A DNA stretch of 64,000 nucleotides from Hirundichthys speculiger (lineage: Eukaryota; Chordata; Actinopteri; Beloniformes; Exocoetidae). The notes below the pieces were generated by a model. That model ran no database searches, was not told where the DNA came from, and was given only the letters and a program-made list of their open reading frames with translations. The stretch covers positions 186,001 to 250,000 of the forward strand of contig JAGFBZ010000555.1 of the NCBI GenBank assembly GCA_018398805.1, written 5' to 3'. The position numbers and the translations under genes were made by a program. Below are positions 1 to 28,514 of this stretch, one piece after another. The number at the start of each line of letters is the position of its first letter. The first letter of the stretch is position 1.

Positions 1-21
1 GTGCAACACGCGTCCACTCAC

Positions 22-15781
<15,760 letters not shown>

Positions 15782-16080
15782 CACTTCGGGAAAAAAGGAT
15801 CACACAAACTTCCCGTCGAAGTCACCCAAAATCACAGCTTTTCCAACAGAATTGGACTGCGAAGACTTTAGTTGAGAAACATGCGGCTTGTTTCTGTTTC
15901 TCTCACGGATATAAAGGCATTATTTCACCGCAAAGTCCCGCGGTCTTCCCTGGAAATCCTACAACACGGGAGAACATTTTCAGGCAGGCTCAAGCACGTA
16001 GCCGGCTGACGTCATGTTCTTAACGTTACGTGCTCGCCCTAGGAAGCGTGCGCGTGCCCGCGGAAGAAACTTGCCAATTG
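15782..16080 (-). promoter_or_regulatory. smurf1: smurf1 5' UTR and promoter
   Basis: CpG-richer stretch directly upstream of the smurf1 ATG, with GCGTGCGCGTGCCCGCGG near 16045 and a palindromic full CRE, TGACGTCA, at 16007-16014 (226-233 bases before the start codon). A four-codon upstream reading frame (ATG TTT CTC AAC TAA, minus strand) begins at 15892. The transcription start cannot be fixed from sequence alone. Confidence 0.6.
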
Positions 16081-16318
16081 TCTTAATTTTCAGAAGGTAT
16101 ACTGTAGCCATTTTTGCATCACAGATTTTTTTTGAAAATTGAAACCTTAGAAATAAAGAATTAAAAAAGAAAATAACAGATCTGATGTTTAAAAAAAAAA
16201 AAAGAATGAAAACCAACAATTCCAGTTTAGCGTGCTGGTGCCTTTTGGCGAAGAGTAGCGGAAGCTAGACTAAAGGCAGAAGCGAGCATTTGTGAATGAT
16301 AGTATGGTTTCATGCCCC

Positions 16319-16320
<2 letters not shown>

Positions 16321-16349
<29 letters not shown>

Positions 16350-16350
16350 A
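16321..16350. repeat. poly(A) run upstream of smurf1
   Basis: Homopolymer of about 27 A after CCCCCCTC, beyond the CpG-rich promoter. No other feature in this stretch. Confidence 0.85.
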
Positions 16351-16359
16351 CACTTTATA

Positions 16360-16660
16360 TGCAATATTTGCTCTGAAGATGTTGATAGAGAAGTACAGAT
16401 AACGTGCAGCAAATTAAACATGAAGTTGTGTTTAGATAAAAATGGGGAAGCTGGATAATTCTACTTTGATTTGAGTCTGTTATGTCACCGTACACTGCAA
16501 ATCTCAATGACTCAGTGAATCACATATTTTCAGACTTTGGCAGCTCCACTCTGTGACAATGTTATGTTATGATATGCTAGACTATTTGCATTAGTGGTCA
16601 GTTAAGATGCAATATTTGCTTTGAGGATGTTGACAGAGAAATACAAAGAAGGTCAGATAA
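16360..16660 (+). repeat. short direct repeat pair
   Basis: ATGCAATATTTGCT followed by (G/T)GA(A/G)GATGTTGA(T/C)AGAGAA is found at about 16360 and again at about 16608, some 245 bases apart. The origin is unknown. Confidence 0.7.
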
Positions 16661-16799
16661 CATTAATGCACCTCCATAATATCATAAATGTGGGCTTTTG
16701 AGGTGAGCGCTGATGACAAGCCAAATGGTCCCTCGCCTCGACGTTTTCAAAAATAAATTAAAACTTTAATACTTGTCTGAGATACTCTTTCTTTACCCA

Positions 16800-17285
16800 G
16801 TCATGTCACTGACCTGTTGCCAGTTAACATGATTAGTTGTTGATGTTCCTACAGGTGTTTCTTTTTTGTCCCATTTACTTTTCCAGCCTTCGGTTGACCA
16901 GTTTCCAAAAATGTTTTTCAAATGTGATGCTGCCATTAAATTCAAAATGACCTTATTTCTTTCCTTAAGGTGCTCCATTTCATAACTCTCAACATGTTTT
17001 CTATGTTCACCTGCTGGGGCGCCGAAAAGGGGGGGTAAAGGATACGGATTATAGGGGCCCATGATTGAGGGGGCCCAGAGAGGCCCCTAATGATGCTCAA
17101 AAATAGCATCAACAAATTTCGCTGCTGTGTTGGGGGGCCCGGTAAAGATTCTTTTCATGGGGCCCAAAATCCCTAGCGGCGCCCCTGTTCACCTGTGAAT
17201 AATGTCAGATGTTATGTTTCAGACAGCGGTCCAACAGTGGAAAATGGGGTTGTTATTTCAAGCTCTTTCAACATCACTAAATATA
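16800..17285 (-). repeat. old dispersed repeat (Tc1/mariner-like tail), split by a hAT MITE
   Basis: CCAGTTAACATGATTAGTTG, GTTTCTTTTTTGTCCC and GCCATTAAATTCAAAATGA resemble a very abundant fish repeat that I recall as belonging to a DNA-transposon family. The 174-bp element at 17014 has landed inside it. Confidence 0.5.
17014..17187. mobile_element. hAT-type MITE with perfect 8-bp target duplication
   Basis: Ends CTGGGGCGCCG and CGGCGCCCCTG form the inverted termini. TTCACCTG is present on both sides (17006-17013 and 17188-17195). Terminal sequence, 8-bp duplication and 174-bp size all fit a hAT miniature element. The intact duplication suggests a fairly recent insertion. Confidence 0.88.
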
Positions 17286-17589
17286 ACTGAATGCTTCAGT
17301 TGGTAAATAAACATGCAGGATGTTCATGCATATTTTTATGGCTTCTAGTTTCTCCAACATGATATTCATCAATCCAAGTTTCATTTGTGTAGGTTCTTGT
17401 GAAAAACTGCTCTTGTCAGTCCAGCTTTCTGTTTTTCAGTGTCACCTACATCTGTTACCCTTGAAACTCTGTACAGATCCATTTCACAGCTTCCTCTTAT
17501 GATGTGTTACTGCCTGGGACAAAAATGTTAATGATGTATAGAAAACAATTTCAAAAGTATTTTTAGAGTTATAAAAAATAAGATATTGA

Positions 17590-18680
17590 CTACTTAGGAG
17601 CTACAGCCATGTAATTTCAGGAGCTCAAAAGTATTTGAATCATTCACTGAAAAGAAGTTAATTGGTCAAACATGCTCCATTCCTTCGTACTTCTTGACAA
17701 ATGAAGCAGATAAAAGGTCTGGACTTGATATCAGGTTGTGAGTTTGACTGGAGTAACCAATATGAAGTCTAAGGAGATGTCAGGGCAAGTAAAGGAGGCC
17801 ATCATTAGTCTGAAAAGCAACATAAATCTACAAAAGAGACAGCAGAAACCTTAGGTGTGTTCCTAAAAAAGAAATAAAGCACCGGTGAGCTCAACAACAT
17901 CGAAAAGTTTGAAAAGTAAAGTGGATGAGTGCAGAATCCAGGAAAACTTCCCAGCATCAGCAGCAGTCAAGAACCGTCTTTAGGAGGGAGAGCAAGGTGC
18001 AAACCACTGATAACATTAAAGAACTGAAAAGTCAGCTATGACTTTGCCAGAAAACATTAAAAAAAAAAGTATGGAGAAGAAAAGGAACAGTGTATGATCC
18101 AAAGCATATAACATCATGTAATTAACATGGTGGAGGCAGTGTTATGATACGGGCATGCATGGCTGCCAGTGGGAAAGGCTCAGAAGCAGCTCGGTGAGTC
18201 AAATGGTTCAACACTGACAGGACTGATAGGCTTCACAGTGCAGATGGATAATGACTCTGAACTGCAAAGGCCACTTAAGACTTTTTGAAAGTGAAAAACT
18301 GAATGTTTTTTTATGGTCAAGTCAGTCATCTGATCTGAACCCAACAGAGCATTTTTCAGTTCCTGAAAATGAAACTGGAAGCAGAAAGGCCCATAAACGA
18401 GCACAACTGAAGAAGGTTGCAGGGAAAGGTCTGGCAAAGTTTGGTGGCTGTCCATCAGCTCTGGACTTCAGACAGCCATTGACTGCAAATCATTTTTACC
18501 TAAGTATTAATCATCTTGGTTATATTCACAATATTTTCACTTTGTTCACCTCCTGAAAATGGAGGTGTTTTGCTTAAAACAGCTGTAGCTCCTAAAGGTT
18601 TAATGCCATATTCTTGTGAAACCTCTTAAATTAAAGCTGAAAGTCGACACTTTGATTACTTTTTTTTTCAACTGTAGTGT
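17590..18680 (+). pseudogene. decayed Tc1/mariner (DD34E-type) transposon
   Basis: Frame-broken transposase relic. Around 18125-18170 the reading resembles the GGGSVMIRACMA motif of the catalytic core. At 18320-18360 it gives SSDLNPTEH, the counterpart of the (S)PDLNPIE(N/H) motif near the last acid of the triad. Stops and indels separate the pieces. The right end reads TTTCAACTGTAG. A second fragment of the same tail lies at 28150-28270. Confidence 0.7.
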
Positions 18681-18919
18681 GGTGATGTATGCATTTAAAA
18701 CAGTTTAAAAAAACAACAACAACTCTGTTATTGTCTGTAAAAGCCTCCAGCTGAAGAAACTCCAGTTATGTAATCTGTTTGTGTTGAGGATGTGCATAGT
18801 TGTCCATTATGCTCAGCAGCTTGTGCAACATTCTTCTTTGCACAGAGTCAAGTTGATCCAGACAGGTAATTACAGATAAAAATGCAGTAATAGAACATAC
18901 AGGACGTCTTGTAGTATGT

Positions 18920-18975
18920 TACAGTGACTTTATTTATCTCCCTGGGGAACTTTGGCTTGCAGCAGATGTCACTTG
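18920..18975 (-). repeat. LINE-type 3' tail fragment, reverse orientation
   Basis: TTTATTTATCTCCCTGGGGA then TTTGGCTTGCAGCAG is the reverse complement of a common fish non-LTR tail (CTGC-rich, then CAAAGTTCCCC...AATAAA). Confidence 0.55.
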
Positions 18976-18989
18976 AAACTTCCACACTT

Positions 18990-20880
18990 CAACATAACAT
19001 AAAGAACATACAACGTGAACATACACTTGCATTACAAAATAAGAGGAACGTATGGGCCGGACCTGCCAGCTTCCTATTTTCTGTTCATACGTACACATTT
19101 GGTGGCAGGTGGAATAAAAGACAAAATCGTATATTTTAAAGGACCCATGATCAAGAAAAAAAAAGAAGTCTGGCCATGCCTCAGTGAGCGTAATAATCAA
19201 ATATCTATCTATTATTTCATGCTGTGGCTGCCACTCTTTGGAAAAGCTCATACTGAAGATGTAAGCATTTATGCTCCCGCTCACATTTCCCTCCTCTTTA
19301 CATTTTGACCTACATGTGTGCTGTGGCGGGAAGGGAGGACACAGAGGAGAAGAACAACGCGAGCTGAGGGACAACATGCAAACCAGGTACACAAACACCA
19401 CAGTCTCGTTGTCTGGCGAGCTTTCAGAAAAGTTTATGAGGAAAGCAATGTGTATTTTATGGGACGCTGAAACATTTGCAGAAGATTAAAGGAAAGCGAG
19501 GTACCAGGGATTATTGGTTGGTGGGATTTGGCTCTTTTGTAGCACAAGAATAAGCTGCACGCCTGTAATATTGGCTGAAGGAACAATGGAGCCTCTTTGC
19601 AGCCTGTTTACAGGACGCACTAAATCCACATAAGCGCTGGCGCTGATCACACACCTCCAGAAGTCAGGCTTTATCCGTGCACGTGCAGATATTGACTGCT
19701 GGAACAAAAACTCTCTCTTCTTCTGCACACATCAAATACATCCTTTCATAAGTGGAAGGAACACAGATGGAAGTAATGAATTAGTCATCATCATTTTGTC
19801 TTCCTTTTCATAAAAGTATCCACATCTGTCTGATTCCCAGCAATTCTTGTCTTTTTTTTTTCCATGTCAGCAGTACATCACTGCTGTGATGCCAGAAACA
19901 GACAAACCATCACACACAAATCAACTTATCACTCCAAAACCACGCACAGCTGCTGGTGGGACTGTGCCATTATGTCTGTGTGTGTTTATTTGTATTTCTA
20001 TATCTGTGTGTGACTACACCGCAGAGGTCTTTGCTAAACTTGTTGCAATTTTTTGAGTTGCTGGTTTTCCAGCCGCGAGCACGCACACAGATGTGGTCAC
20101 GCACACGCGCAGTTAATGGAGGTGATGTCATTGTTTATACACAGCAGTTGGGAAAAACTCCTGCTGGTTAAACCTGTCATAAAAATGACAGGTTAAGACA
20201 TAAAAAAAAAAAAAGGCGAGAAGAAATTATGTGAACTGAGGGAGAATAAAGAGAGCAAAATGCAAATTGGAAAATGTGTGGGCCTTGGAGTCGGTGCTCG
20301 ATCAAAGAAAGAAAGAAAGTTGATGTCGATGGTGTAAACTGAAACCAGATGGTGACGGTGATGTCTCCAGCAATGACATTTACTTAAAGCACCTCGACCA
20401 AATTTTTGGGAAATCTCCTCATGAGCCTCGATGTGGGGTCTTTGTTCAACCAAACTTGTGCTGCTTTCCCTTTACCTCAGAAGTCAGAAAAATGGCATCA
20501 CAGTCGAGTTGACCATGGACCACCTGATCCAACAAAGACCATCAAATTTGTTGTGAGCAGCGACCGTGTTGGATTCTCTTGAGGGAGAACGACTCGTTCG
20601 TTGGCTGAAACTGGAGAGAAAGTGGAGACCTGTTCATGAAACATGGAAACATGAAACATGGAAACATGAAACACGTGACCTTCACTCCGTGGAGCGCCTT
20701 GTTCTGATACGTTACCTTCTAGACTGAATCTAGACTGATGTCAAGTATGAAAATAGTATCCACTAGATGGCAGCACCGGTCGAAACAGGTCAATAACGGA
20801 GCAGTTTAGGGGCTTTTGTGAGATATGTAAACTTCTGGTTTTTGAAAGCGACTATGCGAAACTCCTGCTGATTCAGATGT
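18990..20880. other. unassigned intergenic DNA
   Basis: About 1.9 kb with no recognisable gene or repeat family. Contains a small tandem repeat of CATGAAACATGGAAA at about 20630-20672. Confidence 0.5.
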
Positions 20881-21035
20881 CGCTGATTTAGGACGAAGGT
20901 AAGGACAAAAAGAGGAAGAATGTTGGCGTGCTGAACCTCACAAGAAATACCAGGCTCTGTTCCTGTCAAATCGGCAAGGAAAAGATCTCACTGACGTCGA
21001 GACAAGTGGTGATCTTGTCTGGTTTGTCTGGAACA
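20880..21035 (-). repeat. unnamed repeat family X, copy 1 (reverse)
   Basis: Its reverse complement contains GACAAGATCACCACTTGTC, GATCTTTTCCTTGCC and TTCTTGTGAGGTTCAGCAC, matching in order the copies at 25300, 52330 and 53190. No family name is known to me. Confidence 0.7.
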
Positions 21036-21299
21036 ACTGGAAACATCAGATTAGCTGTATGTGGTATTTAACAAATACTAAGAGTGTAGCAACGCATACA
21101 CTGATAAAAGATGAAACAGTACTGTGTGTATCACTGACTTAATAAATATGAATAAAATGTGTCAGAACTGTTATAAACTGTTGAATTATCTGAGTATTTA
21201 CCCTGTTGAATGCTGGTGTATGACAAGGTTGAATCTAAACTCAAGGCAGATGAGGATTATTTCCAAGATGGGTTTGGCTGTGGGGAAAGACCTCCACTC

Positions 21300-21990
21300 G
21301 AGACTTGCTCTACAGCCTGGAACAAAAATCAGTTTTGGCCTCTGTAGTTAGATTTAACATCCATGACAGCTGTGGATAAAAACCTCACAGAGCAAAGTCA
21401 TATTTTGATCAGAATATCTTTTGTTGTGCTTGTGTTCATTGAACTAACAAACCACAGTGACTGGCTGTGGTTTGCCTGAAGGGTCTCAGGAAGAAGCCTA
21501 GCTAAGCAGCTGTGTGTGTCACCATGGGCAGCGACCATTTCTGATGTCACCATCAAAACAACATTTGAAACCAGAGGTCCTGCTGGAGATGTCCGCCGGC
21601 AGCTCCACAGCTCCACCAGCGCGGATGGAGCTGAAGGAGCCAGGGGCAGCGGCAGATCATTCAAGGAGTTATCTGTGCGAAGTCCACCGGGGCCTGGAGT
21701 CAAATCATCCTGCGACCCGTGGGCTGACAGCCGCAGGGCTGCCCAACCGTCCCTGCAGAGCTCCGCTGGTCCTCGTGCCAGCTCTGACAGCACTCGCTGC
21801 AGATGTTGCTCCGGTAGTGACACTTGAAATGAGGATGTTTGGACAGATTTAAACAGAATGACTATAAAGTGACATTAATTATCAATCATGATAATTAAGC
21901 TCTGGTTGGTCTGTTCAGCGCAGCTCGTTCCACCCTTGTAGAAGATGGCGCCGCACAGTAGGAGGAAAAAGAGGCCTCAGAAGCACTCTG
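21300..21990 (+). repeat. unnamed repeat family Y, copy 1
   Basis: Shares ordered blocks with 42540-43260: CATTTCTGATGTCACCATC-like start, AGTGACACTTGAAATGAG, AGAATGA...TATTAATTA-like middle, and ATGGCG...AGGAAAAAGA end. The translated peptides show no domain. Confidence 0.6.
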
Positions 21991-21999
21991 TAGAAAACC

Positions 22000-24900
22000 T
22001 ACAGGTGACATGATGGATGGCTTGTCCCATAATATGTACAGCCTATGATCAGCTCATATAACAGATGATGGTTGTTAATGGTAAGAACTGATTTGTTGCC
22101 TAAATATGCATTAAGAATACATCATGTTTATATATCTTTGAAATGTAAGGTAGGTAGGTAGGTATTTCTGGGCCCTGTGGACAAACACAGCACGGCTCAA
22201 TCAAATAACACACAATTCAGCATATATTTTAAGGTCCATCCAATGGGCCCCCAATCTCTTTGGGCCCTTGGCAGTCAGTTCCACTTTCCCCTCCGCTGCA
22301 ACACTCGTCCTCAGTCCAGCTCTGCCTCCTGCACATCCCCAATTATGAGCCAGTCTTGTTAAACCAATATTCAATGCCTTTCATCTCATTATGATCAAAC
22401 ACCTTCATTTCTCCGTTGCTCAGTTTCCCTCCAGCAGACAGTATGTCACATCATGAGAAGAGAAGTGCACTGCCTGTTTCCTTCAAAGATGGATGGATGC
22501 TCCAAGATGCTATAGTTACGGAAAATAAACCACAGCATCCAGAGCTCCTGTAGAGTAAAAGCTGAATATGAGGCTTCTGCTGCTGCGGAGAATCAGTCTG
22601 AATTCGGGGACAAAGACCAAAATGAACCACATGAACCAGACTCACCTCCCTGTACTGTTAAAATACCACAACATCCACCAAAGCAGCTGTCAGACCTCAA
22701 CTGCCAGAGCTGCTCGGGCTTCTTCTGTGTGATAATCAGCCCGCACAAATGGCTTCCCAAACATTACCCTCTCCAGAAGTCCTCCTCACTCCGTCTCTGA
22801 CAAAGCCTGCCAAGATGATAGGAGAGAAGAGAGCAGCAGCAGGGATGCAAAAAATAGAGCTTTTAAATAATTAGAAGGAGGATGGAAAAGAATATTAGAA
22901 GTCATCAGTCAGTGAAGGGGGGGGGGGGTGGTTGGCAGAGAGGAGAGAGCATGGACATGGTATCTGGTGATCTGTGCTGTCCCCCCCCTTTGGAGAGAAG
23001 TTGCTTAAAAGTTGTTACATGTGGAAAAACGGGTGGCAGCTGACGGCGCTGTGTAGCCACTTTGGTGGCTGATAATTTGTTCAGGGAACAGCTAAACACT
23101 TTGAAGTCGTTATGGAGCGTCAGGGGAGAACTAACAGCTGTCTGTGCTGCTCAGAGTGCTGCCAGAGAACATCAGCAGTCCTCTCATTTGCTCAGAGGGA
23201 AATCAGGAGCAATTATCCTCTTCTTTCTCACACTCTTTCTCTCATCCTCTGTCTTTTCTAGCTCCTGTCATGTCACCGATCAGAATCACTGGAGGCTGAT
23301 CACGTTAGGAAGACATCTGTTCGTTTCTGACCTATGATGCCACGTTCATCATGCAGGATTCATGTCTCACTCTTAGAAACTTATTTTTCCTTCCTCGTGC
23401 TGCTCCAACAGTGAAGGACCTGAGGAGGAAAGACTCTGACGCTGATGGGGAAGAAGACCCAGCTGAAGTTGTGGTCTCCTTTTGGTCCAAAAATGGGCAC
23501 TGGAAGGAGGACAAAAGCCTAAAAAAGAGACTGTTTCTTCACAAACCTGGCAAAAGCATGGTGGAGCCCCTAATTCAGAGGTGCTGACACCTTCCATGAA
23601 CTCCATCCCCTGCTGCGTTTATGAGAGATGTGCATGCAACAACCAGAGGAGGAGGCAAAAGGAAAAGGGTCCTTTTTTTTTAAAAATCTCTTTGTTTACA
23701 CAAAGAGATTTAAAAAAAAGAAAAGAAAAACAAGCTTTGTGTGCCACAGATGTGGTGTATATATCTTCAAAGAGGATGCACTAACCTCAGTATGTTACCC
23801 AACATGCTCATGAGAGGACGAGACTGAGGAACACTGAGATGATACTGAGCTACATGAGGAAACTGTAAATGTGTTCATACGGTGTCTTGTTCAATCATCA
23901 CTTTTGTCATTTTCTTAAATTTTCCCTGTGAACATTTGGCCCTTTTGTTTTCAAGAAATAAGTCGTCCTAGTCAGTTTTGACCGGGACCAGAGAGCTTAA
24001 TTTCTTTTCTTAATTTCAAAAAAGTGACTTTGTTAAACATTTCAGTGAAGTTCTCTGTTGTAGGTAGAACAACAGGTTTAGTAGAAATAATATAATCATA
24101 CCTACAAGATGTACTACGTACTGATCCACCAGCTGCTTTGATCACTTAGCAGTATAATATGCGGTTGTTGTTGTTGTGCTCCCTGTGTGTTCACCAGTTG
24201 TGATTTTCATGTGTCTCTCCTGATTTAGCCTTTTTTTTTTTTTTTACTGGTGATTTCTGCAAAAATAAAAACCGTTTAATTACTCCACCCGGTCTCCTAT
24301 ATTTGGGTCCTCCATACACCTGCATGATGACACAAAAACTGAATTACTTCTTTGTATGCATAACATAACATCTGGTTAACAGACTGCATCAGCCAGTCGA
24401 TGATGCTGTTGCTTCTTCTTTTGCAGCTTTGCAGCACCATTCTGGTTTCAGTCCTCTTTCTCTCTCTGGCTGTTTCTCTCTCTCTCTCTCTCTGTCTGCG
24501 TATCAACGGGAAGTCTTTGATGTCTTGGGCTTCACTTCTGAGGAAGATGAGCGTGCACAGGCTCACTGAAGGCACTTTGGAAACATGAAGTTCAAACACA
24601 AAATCAGAGAGGAGCTGGCTGATGTGGATTCCAGCTGAGAAATAGCCCGCCATACTCTCCACCTCCAACACATCCATGCGGCCGGTTTTTTTTTTTTTTT
24701 CTTTTCCATCTTTGGACAGTCATCTCAAAGCAAACCCTTTAATTATTGTGTCTCAGCTCACATTTTACAACTTTTCTCCATAGTGCTCTTATTGCTGGTA
24801 ATGATTGTGTTAGTTGTTACTTGTTTTGTTACAAGACACTAAGATTCCTGTTCATCTCTCCAGAAGAGGCAGACAGAGCTGCTGGCTGCTTGAATGGGAA

Positions 24901-25280
24901 ACATTTTTTGAGCTTCTGAAGTACAAAAAGTGGTAACATTTTTGTGACTAAAGGTATACTGCAAAGATTTTATTTTTTACTGAAAGTTTTCATATGATGC
25001 AAACTTTGTTATTATCATTACTTCATATTTGTATTTTACTTTAATTGTGACTCAAAACTCCCTGGATCTGTTAGTTCATGCACCTCTCTGTGCTCTGTTT
25101 GGCTTCTGCTTCCCACTGCTCCCCACTCACTCTGCTGTTAATGGTTGCCCTTCTAAACCAATCAAACACGTCGCAGCCAGTCACATGCCATGGGATGAGA
25201 TGGACGGGCTGGGTTGTTATTATGAGGGCCAACCAGAGTCAACCAGACCACCGTGGAATATCACGTCTAAGGGGGCAGGA
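22000..25280. other. unassigned intergenic DNA with simple repeats
   Basis: No gene recognised. Holds a G-run at 22918-22928, a hairpin-forming inverted repeat at 23673-23720 (AATCTCTTTGT / ACAAAGAGATT), a T-run near 24231-24245 and a (CT)n tract near 24470-24492. Confidence 0.55.
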
Positions 25281-25284
25281 AGCA

Positions 25285-25480
25285 TCTTTCTCTCCTAAGG
25301 CTTCCTCCGGGTATTCCAGTAGAAATAGACAGGATCACCTCTCGACTCGCAGTCAGTGTTGATCTGTTTCTTGCCAAATTGATGGGAATATCGCCTGGAG
25401 TTTCTCGTGAGGTTCAGCACATCGACATTCTTCCCCGTTAGTCCTTAATTTCACGTTAAATCGGCAACTTCTGAGTCAGT
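25285..25480 (+). repeat. unnamed repeat family X, copy 2
   Basis: Carries TAGACAGGATCACC, GTTGATCTGTTTCTTGCC, TTTCTCGTGAGGTTCAGCAC and a final CACGTTAAATC, in the same order as the copies at 52260 and 53150. Confidence 0.72.
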
Positions 25481-25489
25481 GGGAGTTTG

Positions 25490-27110
25490 CATCGTAGCTT
25501 CAAAACTGGAACTTTAAATGACACATAAAAAAGCCTGACATGTAGCGGTAATGAACTGGTTTTGACTGGTACTGCCTCCCAGTGGATACCATTTTCACAG
25601 TTCTTAGGTTTCCCCTAAATTGGGTAAATAGAAGGGATTTTTTTTAAAAGACAAACTCTGTAAGCTGCAGGTATGACTGCTCTTTCAAAAGCTTTATTTA
25701 TTGTTTGAGCAATCCTTCATCTTTTTTTAAATGAGAGTCCTGAAAGCTGGGTATATGACACTTTAAGACAATTCTGAACCTTTAAAAGTCAGTAAAAGTA
25801 TACCATGGGCCCTTTAAATGCAAACTATACTCATTGTTTTTTTAATTAGCTATTTGAATTTGAAATTTCCCGTCAAAACCAGGACCAGAATATTTACTTT
25901 ACCGGTTACTTTATTTACTGTGTATTAGTGGATGGTCGCCTGCATCGATATGAGCCTGGAGTACTTCATAGGAGAGCTGCACATGACTGGGTATTGATGT
26001 CTTTGTTGTCAGATTCCACCATCTACTGTCCCACTTTCTCTTCTGCCTCCAGTTAAACGGCTTTGAACAGCCGTGCATCAGCTTCACCAACAAAAGCATT
26101 TCTCCCAGCGCCTCATGTTGGCACCATTGAACACCAGTGAAGTCTTATCACAGATTTATACAGAAGCTCTGCTACTTTTCAGAGATTCTGCATTTTTCAT
26201 CTTTTGTTGACGTTGTCAGTAAGGTAATACTTTAACTTTACGTCATAACTAGATCCCATTCCAAAGCTCTGAAACAGCTGATTTGAGTCACCCTTTCATG
26301 GATAGTATTTTGAAATATTCCCCAACCATGTAGGGGCGACATGGTGACAAATTTAGAAATGTTTGCCACCATAGTTGCAGCACAGCTTGGTGAAGCAGCG
26401 TAGGTGGGACTGCTGTTTGACTCGAATGTCAATTTTCACACAGGAATTCCTCCTCCATTGGAGCTGGCGGATGATGAACTGAGATAACGTTGGTAATCCA
26501 TTGACCTTTAATCAGATCAAAATGTCAATTTCTGTTGCTACGTGGTAAATATGATGAGCGTTGCATAAGATCATTAGATTGAGAAGGATTATAGGTACGT
26601 GAGTGAGACCTGAGCGTGTGAGGCTGAAATAAAGATAATGGACAAAACAGCAGAAATGTGAATAAAAGGTTGATAAAGAGGTTGTGCGAAGAGAAAGAAC
26701 AGAAGAGGTGGTGGTTAACGCTCTGACTTTCAATGAGATTCAAGTTGTTTGTACTCATGCAAATGTTAGCTCATGTTCTTTCTCTTGCAGGGATGACTGA
26801 GGAGTGGAGGAGGAGCTGGAGGCGGAACAAGCCATGAGAGCCAAGGTACATGGGCAATTTGCATCTTTAACAGTTTATCCAACATTTTCCCTGAGCAATC
26901 AAACAGAGCAGAACAAGAGGTTGATCTGCTGGAGCTGAGCTGAGAGCCAAAGGAGGCAGCAACAAACATACAGAAATAAGCGCTACGATGGCAGAGCTGC
27001 AGGCACGTGCACACGCAGATGCCAGCACCTGCCCCACCATCCTTCACCATCACCATCACCTTCACCAGTGCTCTTTCTGCAGAACGACTGTTGAGCTGCA
27101 GTCTGACATC
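25490..27110. other. unassigned intergenic DNA
   Basis: 1.6 kb with no gene. Near 25555-25590 is GACTGGTACTGCCTCCCAGT, a block related to pieces at 20765 and 38885 in the opposite orientation (GGCAGCACC...GTCGAAAC). Confidence 0.5.
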
Positions 27111-27114
27111 ACAA

Positions 27115-27560
27115 AGTTGGAATTTTCCAAGACATGATTTTACAACAAAACCTTTGCTGCTATTGTTTTTTTTTTAACGAAGAAAGTATAATTCAACAAG
27201 TTCAACAAGATTTAGCTTTTTTTTTTTGTCCAAAAAGTAAGATCTTTGGTCATAAAAGCTTTTTATGACCAAAGGTTGCAATATTACAAAATAGGCGACA
27301 TTACAGCAAAAACTTTGTCATCATTTGACATGAGGTCATAACTTTTTGTTTTAAAAGTTACAATTTTGTAAAAATGTTAGGACAAAAATTTTAAAACCAA
27401 AAAACTGTAATTTTCAAAATGAAAAGATTTGGGACATTATGACAAAAAATTTGCTCTTTACAACAAAGTTGTGAAAAATTGTGAATTTTTACAGCAGAAA
27501 TTTGAGACTTTATGATGTAGTCGTAATTTAGTTAAAAGTCAATATTTATGACAAAGTTGA
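27115..27560. repeat. degenerate short-period tandem array
   Basis: Loose repeats of a motif like GTAATTTTACAACAAAGTTG, about 20-24 bases per unit, strongly diverged. Includes a near-perfect hairpin (TTTGGTCATAAAA / TTTTATGACCAAA) at 27245-27273. A second array of the same kind is at 38925-39190. Confidence 0.65.
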
Positions 27561-28149
27561 CATGTGCAATTCTTCCTCTCAAACATGATCACAGTCTGGA
27601 AGACATTGTTCGATAAATGCTGAGCTGGATTATGACTATGAAGGGACTAAAGGTGGTCTGGAGTGAGGACACTAGTCTGAGCTCAAAATCCAAAAACCCT
27701 AAAACATGAAAAAAAAAAAAAGTTCTCAGTTATAGTCAGAAACAGTGTATTATGAAGTCTATGTGTGTCACGGCTGCAACGCACTTTATGGTGCTGGATG
27801 TCATTTTAGCTCCACAGTCCTCAGCAATTGTGGTGAATTTGACATCTGAGCTGTGAATTAAGAGCTGAGGGAGCAACAGTTTTTATTTCCATCAATGAGC
27901 ACTACCTGCAAATAAATACATTTATACATTCATGTACACCTGGTTATCTTGGCTGTGCATTTAGACTTTAAAATAAGTCATAAGTTGTATGTATTGAGGG
28001 GTCACATATCTGGCTCTCAGCATCTTTACAGATATTGGAGTCACAACCAGACGTAGTGCCAGAATAATCGAATTTATATCAGCGCCAGACCTCTTTCTGC
28101 TTCATTTGTCTTTAAGGAACGGAGGAATGAACCACACCTGGCCAACTGA

Positions 28150-28272
28150 CTTCTTTTCAAACGTCCAATTACTTGTGTAAGTGGAGGTATTTTACTTAAA
28201 ACGGCTTTAATTCCTAAAGAGCAAATACCATATTTTTGTGAAACCTCTTAAATTAAAACCTGAAATCCACAT
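28150..28272 (+). repeat. fragment of the Tc1/mariner tail seen at 18540
   Basis: GTGGAGGTATTTTACTTAAA, CCATATTTTTGTGAAACCTC and TTAAATTAAAACCTGAAA match 18555-18645 closely. Only the tail is present. Confidence 0.7.
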
Positions 28273-28514
28273 TGTTGCGCTGCTGTAACACGTGCCGTGA
28301 CGTCCAGCTCATCCAGGGAGGATCGCGTCCTCCAGACTCTTATGAGACTTGGGGCCCTATCTTGCACCTCCCAATACCCAATACCCAATACCCATTACCT
28401 GCAAATCTCAGATTTAGGAGCCTCTGCCAACCGAAATGCAATCTTCCACCTCCCAAAACCTGCTACCCATTTTGCCGACTCCCTTAAGCACATTGTGGGC
28501 GCGGCCATGGGCGT

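Noticed and set aside
20627..20672. CRISPR-like or regulatory tandem repeat (CATGAAACATGGAAA)
   Set aside because: Three short adjoining copies without spacers in a vertebrate genome; a simple tandem duplication.
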